A stretch of 64,000 bases of DNA from Lichina pygmaea (Eukaryota; Ascomycota; Lichinomycetes; Lichinales; Lichinaceae): NCBI GenBank assembly GCA_963422465.1, contig OY730170.1:3138379-3202378 (forward strand), read 5' to 3'. The notes below the pieces were generated by a model. That model had not been told where the DNA came from. It did no database searches and worked only from the letters and a program-made list of their open reading frames with translations. Made by a program: the position numbers and the translations under genes. Shown piece after piece: positions 1 to 8,552 of this stretch (positions within the stretch are counted from its first letter, which is position 1; the number at the start of each line of letters is the position of its first letter).

Positions 1-392
1 GAGAAATACCCAAGGAAACCACGGCCACAGAACTACGCCCACAAGCGGCCTGAGGCTCACAGGAGTTTGCCATGTGAAGGAGGGGGGTAATGTCACAGTT
101 CTGGCCCAGTTGCATATCTGGCACAAGTCACACACCTTGCCGGGAAGTTCCATCTGCACGCACCTTGCCGGGAAGTTCTATCTGCACTGTTGCCTGTTTG
201 CTCCGCTGTTGCCTGATCCCCTGCCTATAAGAACTTCTCCTGCTTCCCCAGCTTCTTCTCTTCTTTTCTCTTTTTCTTCCTTTCTTGTCTTTCGTCTTGT
301 ACATCAAGCCAAGTCTCAAGTCTCAAGCCAAGTCAGGTCAAGGTTACCAAATCAGTTAGGCTCGAGTTCTGCTCTGCTATTGCCTTGTCACA
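1..392 (+). mobile_element. 3' end of an LTR retrotransposon (family A)
   Basis: The first 90 bases read as one open frame (29 codons, rich in Arg, Pro and His) ending in TAA at 88-90. This is probably the C-terminus of a retroelement polyprotein whose body lies left of the window. A purine-rich stretch at 76-87 sits directly before a TG..CA repeat at 91-392, as a polypurine tract sits before a 3' LTR. The same repeat occurs inverted as a solo LTR at 12,905-13,181. The base string after the LTR, GTTAA (393-397), would be the right target duplication; the left copy is outside the window. The element sits inside an ankyrin-repeat gene. The LTR copy is seen directly; the coding assignment is inferred. 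Confidence 0.7.
91..392 (+). repeat. 3' LTR of family A
   Basis: 302-bp repeat beginning TGTCACAG and ending TTGTCACA, with a TATA-like CTATAAGA near 224. It is highly similar to the reverse complement of 12,905-13,181 (277 bp). The length difference is mainly an internal duplication of about 28 bp around 150-180, in which a segment reading CACCTTGCCGGGAAGTTC occurs twice. Confidence 0.8.
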
Positions 393-742
393 GTTAATAC
401 CCAAGGAGGGAAGTATGGCAACGCACTCCAGGCAGCATCATCTGGAGGCCACAACAGGATTGTTGAGCTGCTGCTTGGCAAAGGTGCTGATATCAATGTC
501 CAAGAAGAGTATTATGGCAACACACTCCAGGCAGCATCATTTGGAGACCACGACAGGATTGTTGAGCTACTGCTTGACAAGGGTGCTGATGTTAATGCCC
601 AAGGGTTTTATAGCAACGCACTCCAGGCAGTATCATCTGGAGGCCACAACAGGATTGTTGAGCTGCTGCTTGGTAAAGGTGCTGATATCAATGCCCAAGG
701 AGGGGAGTATGGCAACGCACTCCATGCAGCATCATCTGAAGG
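393..742 (+). pseudogene. Ankyrin-repeat gene, left fragment, broken by two LTR elements
   Basis: In the frame starting at 393 the DNA encodes three full ankyrin repeats and part of a fourth, each of about 33 residues. Each has the pattern YGNALQAAS..GGH..IVELLL.KGAD(I/V)N.QG. The repeats are nearly identical to each other, as in the high-identity ankyrin domains of fungal NACHT/NLR-type proteins, although no NACHT or effector domain is visible here. The frame enters directly from the family A LTR junction and is cut after the codons for Ser-Glu by the family B element at 743. Removing family B and one GAAGG copy joins it in frame to 12,622-12,696. The gene is non-functional as it stands; which protein class it belonged to is inference. 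Confidence 0.8.
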
Positions 743-1169
743 TGTTAAGGCCTAGGCCGGAACAGCCCAGGTAAGCGAGGGAGGAGTGTTAGTCATACAG
801 AACAACATCCGACTGATCCGGTGGATAAGCAAGAGCTAAGTGAGGAGCTCATCCGGTGGACAAGCAGGAGCTAAGCGAGGAGCTTGTCTGGTGGACGAGC
901 AGGAGCTAAGCGAGGAGCTTGTCCACACAAAAGGATGATACCCCTCAAGGAGACCCCCCCCCTTGGGGCATCTGTATAAAGACCCCCCAAAGGGTCCGGA
1001 GGGATTAGCTCTCCAGGCTGAACACAATACACACACATCGTACTGAGACAATAGTACAGAGAGAGAGTTACTTATCTGTCTATTTCTCTATCAAGTCCCT
1101 GTCTAGAATCCACCCTGCGAAGCAACAGACTGTACTGGTTTCTGTGTGAACCCAGCCCAGCCTTTAACA
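743..1169 (+). repeat. 5' LTR of family B with three 35-bp units
   Basis: 427-bp LTR with a TATA box (TATAAA, 975-980). Three tandem 35-bp units run from 820 to 924, each starting GGTGGA and containing GAGCTAAG. The 3' LTR has seven such units. Compared by eye with the 3' LTR there are about 17 substitutions, all transitions. Roughly 13 of them are CpG in the 3' LTR but TpG or CpA here. Confidence 0.9.
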
Positions 1170-1171
1170 GT

Positions 1172-1179
1172 TTCAGCCT
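1172..1179 (+). promoter_or_regulatory. Putative self-complementary primer-binding site of family B
   Basis: No match to a usual tRNA primer end (TGG...) follows the 5' LTR. Instead TTCAGCCT at 1172-1179, two bases after the LTR, is the exact complement of AGGCTGAA at 1015-1022 inside the LTR. That LTR site lies about 35-40 bp after the TATA box, where the transcript should start. This is the arrangement of self-primed Tf1/sushi-type elements, where the mRNA 5' end folds back onto the primer site. Confidence 0.5.
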
Positions 1180-1210
1180 CTAACATATAGGACACTGACT
1201 TGATACAATA

Positions 1211-2755
1211 GTGGATCCACGAAGCCCTACCCCTTCTCAGGCAGCCCAAGCCCAGGCTGCTCAGGTGGCTCAGGCCCAGGCTGTCCAGGCAGCACCTATT
1301 GTTAACCTACCCCTGAAGCCCTTGAAGGTAGGTGCCCCGAAGAGGTATGATGGATCCAGGGGAGGACTGGAGTTGTTCTTCTCACAACTGGAGCTCTACT
1401 ATGGGTTCAACACAGCCCAGTTCCTGACAGACCAGGAGAAGGTGCTATTTGCAGCCTCCTACCTGGAAGGACCAGCCTTCGCTTAGTTCAACATCTACTT
1501 AAGAGATTACCTAGACAATCAGGCAGACCCCAAGGAGCAAGAAGACAATACCTGACAGGTCATGGGAAGCTTGAAAACCTTTAAGACAGCTATGAGAAAG
1601 ATGTTTGGGATCCTTGATAAGGAAAGGGATGTGGAACAAAAGCTCCAAGCACTGCGGCAAACTGGATCAGCATCAGAATTTGCGGCAAAGTTCTAACAAC
1701 TAGCAGTGAGGACCCAGTGAGGAGACAGTGCACTAACAGCACTATTCTACCAAGGCCTCAAGGAACAGGTCAAGGATGACATCGCGTGAGGAGACTGACC
1801 AACTGAGCTCTACAAAATGATCAAGACTGCAGCTCACATCAACAACTGACAGTTTGAAAGAGAGCTTGAGAAGTGAGGCAAGCAGACAAAACTATGGGTG
1901 AAGAAAAAGCCAACACCCGCCAAAGATAACTACAGCTTGGTACCCATGGAAATCAATGTGGTGGAACCACAAAAGAAGGAGACACGGAAGTGTTACAACT
2001 GCCAGAAAGTGGGCCACTTTGCGGTGAACTGCAGGAGCAAGAAGAAGAACAAGAAGGGCAAAGGGAAGCAGTTGAACACTACAAGCACCTGGAAAGGCAG
2101 GGAGACAGAGGAGCCCCAGAGGGCCCCCCAAGACACACTGCCCCACAATCACCCTGAGGCAGTACTCCTCAGAGAGGAGAACAACCTCCGACAACACACT
2201 GAAAAACTTGAGAACATGCTTCAGGAAACCTTGGATTGTCTCAACAAGGTCTAAAGAAAGATCAACGGAATCCACTGGGAGGAAGACCTGATCTCCGAGT
2301 TTGACACAACTGGCTATATGGAGGAACAGGTTGATGACAAGGAAGCCCAGCCACCACCAGTCCCCGACAAACCTGTCCTTTGACGACAGGACGCAACCCT
2401 ATCAGAAATAGGGGAGACGCAAGTGTCACGATGGGTTGATGATACTCTCAGCATCACACAGGTCAGAGACATCACCACACAAGTGGACCTACACCAGGCC
2501 ACAACAGCAGCCTGCGGACAACCTTGTTGGAAGGTGTGCGAGGATGACCACTGCAAGGAACACCTTCTAGAGAAAAGAAAGAAGATGTGGTTCCCAGGAT
2601 CCAAGGCAGAAGTGTGATGGAATATGCACATCCAAAGGGTCAACCCTGAACAAGACGATTGCAACCAAGATCTGTGGGAACAATACCTCACCACACGATG
2701 CAAACAACACATGGTAGAGCGTCAGGCCCAGGGCCTAGGCAGCTCAAAAAACTAG
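1211..2755 (+). pseudogene. gag: Family B gag (capsid/nucleocapsid), decayed
   Basis: Frame starting at ATG 1211 with an Ala/Gln-rich N-terminus. It is followed by a region resembling retrotransposon gag proteins (a track such as LELFFSQLELYYG) and a nucleocapsid CCHC knuckle, CYNCQKVGHFAVNC, at about 2011-2052. The frame is broken by several stops, for example a TAG at 1484-1486 where the context suggests Trp, and TGA codons where Arg (CGA) or Trp is expected. The ancestral frame would run to TAG at 2753-2755, preceded by a slippery heptamer. Products would have been virus-like particle proteins; none can be made now. Confidence 0.8.
2746..2752 (+). promoter_or_regulatory. Slippery heptamer A AAA AAC for -1 gag-pol frameshifting
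   Basis: In the gag frame the codons are TCA AAA AAC TAG (2744-2755), so A-AAA-AAC sits in the X-XXY-YYZ register directly before the gag stop. The pol frame is exactly -1 relative to gag and reads straight through here. This is a classic retroviral-type -1 slip site. I have not evaluated whether a pseudoknot follows. Confidence 0.65.
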
Positions 2756-3249
2756 CAGCACTCTTCAAAACCGGGGTTGGAAGAGCAGGCAAGACAACAC
2801 CCCGGGGGGAAGAAGTCAAGCTGAGCCTTGACACAACAGCCTGCAGCCTGCACTTTCACATCAAGATCAGAGTCAATGGGTGGTTGGCTAAGGCCATGAT
2901 CAACTCTGGTGTGACTGGCAACTTCATGTCAGAAAGCTTTGCCAGAAGAAACAAGATTCCAGTCCAAGGCAAGAAAGACCCCTACCAGTTGACAGTGGTG
3001 GACAGAACACCACTCTCCAAAGACAAGGGACAAGTGATGAAGAAGACCAAGAGTCTGAGACTGAGTGTCTATAGCACAATGATCGGAACAGAGAAATTCA
3101 ACTTAGTCCGGATACCACACAAAGTTATATTAGGACTTCCGTGGTTGGAAAAACAAAACCCAAGGATTGACTGGAGAAGAAGGCAACTAGTCTTTCCAGA
3201 TAAGACACTGGTCACGTCAGAACCAGGGGTGACAATTAAAGAAATCTCA
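2746..3249 (+). pseudogene. pol: Family B pol, aspartic protease part (cut by LINE)
   Basis: The pol frame (-1 to gag) carries a retropepsin-like domain: the active-site motif region reads MINSGVTGNF at about 2897-2926, and the C-terminal signature ILGLPWLEKQNP follows at about 3129-3164. In active enzymes the first motif is DSG/DTG; here Asp is Asn (GAC to AAC, a CpG to CpA change), so catalysis is lost. The frame is cut at 3249 by the nested LINE. The ORF apparently continues to 3294, but those last codons belong to the LINE 5' UTR. The frame resumes at 8553. Confidence 0.85.
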
Positions 3250-3747
3250 AAAACTCTTCCCAGAACCATGTTCTTCAAGGACCATCAATTTTGACAAACA
3301 CCACAATTTGTCATATGTTCTGGAAAACAGCCGAGTTCCTCTCTGAAACCACCCAAACCTTAAGGTGAAAACCCATCACCTTTGAGAATCACACCTGTTT
3401 GTCAAAAGATGTGATCTTGAATCCATGATCTTCTTCTTCAACAACCAGCAATCTACCCACAACCAGAGAGAGAGTCTCAGGATAAGAGGAATGGTTAGAG
3501 TCTGACTGACTCTGGAGCTAGCAGAGTCTTTGGCTCAAGGAAAGTCTAGATAGGGGGTCTGGTCCCTAGTCTAGGTTAATACTTCTAGCTTTGCCCAGAG
3601 CTTAGTTGGAAAAAGCTGCCCAGGAAAGTCTAGTCTTGGGGATTAGTCCCAGGACTAGATTATTACTGCTGGGAAACCAGGTGACTCTTCTTTCTGGCAG
3701 TACTCTGCAGACAGGAAACACCCAACCAGTGCCAAACAATCTCTAAC

Positions 3748-5139
3748 ATGGCTCCCAAGAAGAAAAAACCCACCTTTTCAGAAAGTAACACCAGAGCTAC
3801 ACCAGCTATACTCTCCCAACCAGCTCCCAGTCTGGCTAGCACCCAGTCCAGCTCTCCTACCCCCCAACCAGCTCCCCAGAGTGACTACAAACTAGTAGAC
3901 TCCTGGATCAAAACTCAACCAGTCCCAGAATCCATTCTGAAAAGCTGGGAAAATATCAAAAAGAACTCCTTCCCTACAGAAGCCCAGTCTAGCTCCACTG
4001 GCCTCACCAACAGAATCTTCCAGGAGCTGGAGAATATCAACAAGCGGCTGGACAAACAAGAAGCCAAGCCATCATATACCCAGGCTGTCCAAAAATCTAT
4101 TCCAGCACAAATCCCTCTACCTGCAAGAATTCTCAAAGAAGTTCTTGTACATCCTGGTATCCAGCCACCTGACATGGCTAATAGAACTCACATCCAGCTT
4201 TTCCAGACTCTTCAAGACAGACTACCCAGCCTCTACAACAAGCAGGTCAGAGCAGTAAGGAAACTTCCTTCAGGGGATATCCTTATTAACACAGAAAGCC
4301 AAGAGACTAAAGTCTTCCTAGAGAAAAACCCTGCCTGGGTATCAGCTATCTTCACAAAGGAAGCAACCATCCAGCCCAAGAGATTTCCAGTTCTGATCCA
4401 TGGAGTCAGAACAGAAGATATCCAACCTGAAGACCTGGAGAAAACCTGCCAGATAATCCAGAACAGTAACCCATCTCTGAGCAAGCAAATCACCATCCTG
4501 AGAGCCTACTGGTCTAAGAAGGCTATAGCTCAAAAGAAGCCAGTTACCTCTCTCCACCTGGATCTGGCTACCCCTGAACAAGCCAATCTTTTGATTGAGA
4601 GTGGGCTAGTGCTGGGGCACAGGATGCATGAAGCAGAACCTTTTCTGGCAGACACAGTTATTGCACAATGTTTCAAGTGCTTTGGCTATAGGCACCAAGC
4701 ACGCTTCTGCAAGAACAAAGCTGTGTGTGGTGCCTGTGGAGGCCAGCATGAAAGGAGAGCCTGCCAAGTTCCTGAACAGCTTCTCAAGCCAAAATGCTGC
4801 AACTGCAGAGGAGCTCACCCAGCCTGGGCCAGTGTCTGTCCAGTACGCCAGGAAGCAGCCAAGAAGGCAAGAGAAGCATGGAACACACGCCCAGGAAAAT
4901 ATGAGATCCCAACAGCTACCTCTGTTCCAGCTCTACAACCCCCCCCAGTTATGTCTTTCCCTCTCTCTCAGTCTCTACCAGGGGGGAAAAAACATAAAAC
5001 AGCTGAGCCAAGCAGAAGCTCAGAGAGACTCAGAGGTGCACTCCCAGAAGTGCAAATTCTTTCTTCAAGATCAGCCAACTCTGGAGGAAAGCTACCAGCT
5101 AACTCCTTCAAGATCTTTGATGCTGAGATGTCTGCATGA
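3748..5139 (+). CDS. LINE ORF1, gag-like RNA-binding protein (463 aa)
   Basis: Intact ORF of 463 codons. The N-terminus is Pro/Ser/Gln-rich and begins with a basic stretch (APKKKKP). The middle (about residues 60-300) has no family I can name with certainty but fits the RNA-binding region of Tad/I-type LINE ORF1. Three cysteine/histidine knuckles follow at about residues 310-370: CFKCFGYRHQARFC (C-x2-C-x4-H-x4-C), CGACGGQHERRAC, and CNC..H......C. Such proteins coat the element RNA and act as chaperones in target-primed reverse transcription. The stop overlaps the ORF2 start as ATGA (5136-5139), suggesting translation of ORF2 by termination-reinitiation. Confidence 0.85.
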   Translation: MAPKKKKPTFSESNTRATPAILSQPAPSLASTQSSSPTPQPAPQSDYKLVDSWIKTQPVPESILKSWENIKKNSFPTEAQSSSTGLTNRIFQELENINKRLDKQEAKPSYTQAVQKSIPAQIPLPARILKEVLVHPGIQPPDMANRTHIQLFQTLQDRLPSLYNKQVRAVRKLPSGDILINTESQETKVFLEKNPAWVSAIFTKEATIQPKRFPVLIHGVRTEDIQPEDLEKTCQIIQNSNPSLSKQITILRAYWSKKAIAQKKPVTSLHLDLATPEQANLLIESGLVLGHRMHEAEPFLADTVIAQCFKCFGYRHQARFCKNKAVCGACGGQHERRACQVPEQLLKPKCCNCRGAHPAWASVCPVRQEAAKKAREAWNTRPGKYEIPTATSVPALQPPPVMSFPLSQSLPGGKKHKTAEPSRSSERLRGALPEVQILSSRSANSGGKLPANSFKIFDAEMSA

Positions 5140-8100
5140 AAGACACAAAGCTGACACTTCTCCAGTATAATGTGCAAAAAAGCCAATCAGTCCAAGAGCT
5201 ACTGCTAGCAACCTCAGCTCTCCAAGAGGTGGACATTATTGCACTTCAAGAGCCCTGGAAAAACCCTCACCTAGAAACAAGCACTTCAACTGTTTTCTCT
5301 TCCTTTCTTCCTCTCTACTGTTCAGAGATTGGCAGAACACTTTTTCTTATTAATAAAAATCTGAAACTCTCTTCTCTTCATCCTACCTTCTGGAATAAAG
5401 ACTTTGTTTCTCTTGAAATCTACTTGGAAAACTCTTCTACTTCTCTTTGGGTACATAATCTCTACTTCACCCCATCAAGTCAAGAAAACTACACAGAGGC
5501 ATCAGAAGCTCTTCTCTGTTTACTCCAAAATGCTTTACAAGAACAAGGACAACATATTCTTCTCACAGACTCAAATCTTCACCACCCAGACTGGTCAAAG
5601 AAAAGAAGACTGTACTCTGAGACTGCAAACAAGTTTCAAGACCTAATGAAAGATTTAAATCTGGATTTAGCTATTGCACCTTTCACCCCTACCAGAGCAA
5701 GATCTCTTTCTGAAAAACCATGTTCTTCTATTGATCTGTCTTTTATTTCTTCTTCTCTTTCTAACTCTCTGATTTTCTCTAAAGTGGCTCTTCAGTTCTT
5801 TCATGGGTCTAACCACAGACCTGTACTAACCTGCCTGGACCTGGATCCTCCAAGGAAAATCTGGAAACCAGAAAGAAACTGGAGAACACTGGACTCAAAC
5901 CTTGCAAGAGTAGAGTGTGAGAAGCTACACCTGCCCTTCCACTTCCAAGACAAATATGAAGTGGATGAGTACTTGGAGTATCTTGACAACTTTCTCCAAG
6001 AAATAGCAAGCAAATCCACACAGCTCCAGAAGCAATCTGGCCACTCAGTTCCCTGGTGGAATCAAGAGATCCAAAACAAGGTTAAAGAGGAAAGAAGAGT
6101 AAGAAGAAAAGTGCAAAAAAAGCAAGCAAGTCAAGAGGAACTTGAGCAAGCAACTAAGCTCAAGAAAAAGGCAGTCAGAGATGGAAAACAGAACACTTTC
6201 AGACACCAAATCCATGAGCTGGCCAGCTCTTCAAAGTTCTGGAAGCTTGCAAAGTGGGGAAAGTCCAAAGCCAACAAGACTCCTGATCTTCCTCTGGTTC
6301 CTGACCTGGAAACACAAGAAGGAATAGCCAAAACCTTTGAGGAAAAGACTAAAGCCTTCTCACAACAGTTCTTTCCAAAAGCTCTAGTTCCAGAACCAGG
6401 CTCAGAAAGCTCCCAGACTATCTCTGAGATACAGCTCTCCCAGGAGGTAACATGTGAAGAAGTGGAGCAAATTCTGGCCAAGAAGAAACCTTTCACAGCA
6501 GGAGGGAGAGATAAGCTGCCAAATGGATTTCTGAGAGCTCTGGGGCCTAGGTTCTGCCAAGCTCTAGCTATTCTGACTTCAACATGCTGGAAACTGGAGT
6601 ACTTCCCTGAAAGATTTAAGAGTGCAAAAACAGTCTGCTTGAGGAAACCTGGCAAGAGAACCTACAATCAAGCTAAAGCCTGGCGCCCTATAGCTCTGCT
6701 AAACACAACAGGCAAGCTGATGGAAGCTATTGCTGCAGCCAGACTAAGCAAGATAGCAGAAGAAGCTGGACTATTGCCAGATATCCAGATGGGCTTTAGG
6801 AAAGGAAGATCCACAGAAGCAGCACTTTTCCTTCTAATCTCCCAAGTGGAAAAAGTCTGGAAGGAAGGCATGGTTGCATCCCTACTCTCACTGGATATCT
6901 CAGAAGCCTATGACAGAGTTCTCCCCAAGATACTACAGCAAATTCTGAAAAGAAAAGGAATACCTGCCTGGCTAGCTTCCTGGATCTACTCCTTCTGTGA
7001 TAAGCACTCTACCACTCTTGTCTTTGATGATTCTGAGTCTTGTTCAATTCCTATTCATTGTGGAGTTCCTCAAGGTTCTCCATTATCCCCTATTCTTTTT
7101 CTATTCTACATTTCTGAATTGCATGAGACTGTGCATACTCCCTCTTCTGGTGTATCTGCCCTGGGGTTTGCAGATGATACAAATCTGCTTGCTTTTGGTC
7201 ACTCCTTGAAAAGTAACCTTCTGAAGTTAAAGAACACACACCACAAATGTCTATCCTGGGCTGCAAGACATGGAATAGTCTTCTCACCTGAGAAATATGA
7301 AATACTTCATTTTTCCAGAAGAAGATCAGACAATCTTCAGCTCAAGCTCAGACTGGGGAATGTGATTCTCAAACCAAAAGAAGAAGTGTGAGTACTTGGA
7401 GTGTACCTAGATGCAAAGCTCCACTGGCACAAACACCAGAGGATTATTCTTCAAAAAGCACAGAAAGCACTCTCTTCTCTTTCTAGAACTTCCTATTCTA
7501 CTTGGAGCTTTCCAGTTCACACATCATGTCTGGTGTACACTGCTATACTGAGATCTCTACTGAGCTATGCAGTGGGGATCTGGTTTAACCCTCTAAGAAA
7601 ATCCTCCAATATCTCTTCTCTTGTTTCATTTCAAAACAGATGCCTAAGACTTATTGGGGGTGCCTTCAAAGCCACTCCTTTTTTTCTATTAGAGAGTGAG
7701 CTTTTTCTTCTACCTCTAGACCTATACTTTAAATTTCGCACTGCCTGTTTTCTTTCTTCTATTCAAAACTCCCCTCTCAAATACTTTCTTGACAGTATCT
7801 TTTCCACTATTTCCAGCTATGCCTCTCTCTTGAAGAAACCTTTAAAGAAATCCTCAACTATCTCTCCCAAGTGGAAATTCACTTGGTTAAGTCAAATAAC
7901 TACTAACCAGGCTAGTTCAAAGAAAGAACTACAAAAGCTCTTTACTAAAGAGTGGGAAGACCAATAGAAAGAGAAGAAAAGAAGAAGCTATCCAGGCTGG
8001 CAGACTTTCTGTCAAAAGCCACACAAAAACAATCTGAAGCTCTACAAAGAGTTACAGAAAGCTGAGGCAAGTCTGCTACTGCAAATCAGGACTGGAAGAA

Positions 8101-8378
8101 TTGGTCTGGCAAGTTTTCTTTTCAGAGCTGGAGCTCCTGACTTCCCTACCCCACTATGTGTGTGTGGCCAAGCAGAAGAAACTGCAAAACATATCACCTC
8201 TTCATACTCTCTTTATTCAAGAGAAAGACAACAAGTCTCTTTTAATCCCCAAGACTTCACCACTATTATTTCAAACCCAGAGCTACTACAGAAGTTCTTG
8301 TACTGGTTTATGTCTTTGAAAAGACTAAACCAGTTTAATCTAGCTTTCAAACTCCACTATTCCCAATCCAATACCTAG
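5136..8378 (+). pseudogene. LINE ORF2, endonuclease-reverse transcriptase, two in-frame stops
   Basis: From ATG 5136 the frame encodes an apurinic-type endonuclease/exonuclease/phosphatase domain (QYNV..., LQEPW, DSN, SSIDLSF, GSNHRPV) in about the first 230 residues. A reverse transcriptase follows (SLDISEAYDRV, GVPQGSPLSPILF, catalytic GFADDTN at about 7168-7188). A C-terminal segment with CVCGQAEETAKH resembles the end of other Tad-clade proteins; no RNase H motif was seen. The frame is open to 7391 (TGA at 7389, context expects Arg CGA) and continues to 7967 (TAG at 7965, possibly from Trp TGG) and then to 8378. The two stops would truncate the protein after the catalytic domain, so it is probably inactive, but only just. 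Confidence 0.85.
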
Positions 8379-8552
8379 ATTCTCTTCTCTTACCAGAAAC
8401 TTCAAGATTCCTTTTGTTACATTCCCTAGTCACACCCTGCCTTCAGTTTTTATCTCTTCAAAGGTTTTCTGAAGGAGTTCACTATTAGCTAGAAGATCTG
8501 CATGGCTGTAAAGCTACTACCAGTGTAAGAATCAAATAAAATAAAATAAAAA

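Larger units (their letters stand above)
3250..8552 (+). mobile_element. Nearly intact non-LTR retrotransposon (LINE, Tad-like) nested in family B pol
   Basis: 5303-bp insertion with a 12-bp target duplication AAAGAAATCTCA (3238-3249 and 8553-8564) and an A-rich tail of AAATA-type repeats (about 8531-8552). It has a 0.5-kb 5' UTR (3250-3747), ORF1 with zinc knuckles and ORF2 with endonuclease and reverse transcriptase. In the 5' UTR a GAAAGTCTAG-containing segment is repeated (about 3540 and 3625), possibly promoter repeats. Removing the insert and one duplication rejoins the family B pol frame exactly. It is much less mutated than its host element (two stops in ORF2, none in ORF1), so it arrived later. 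The exact 3' border within the A-run is ambiguous by a few bases. Confidence 0.93.

Noticed and set aside
3250-3294. End of the protease ORF at 3294 as pol coding
   Set aside because: The last codons lie within the LINE 5' UTR; the duplication at 3238-3249 shows the true frame jumps to 8553.
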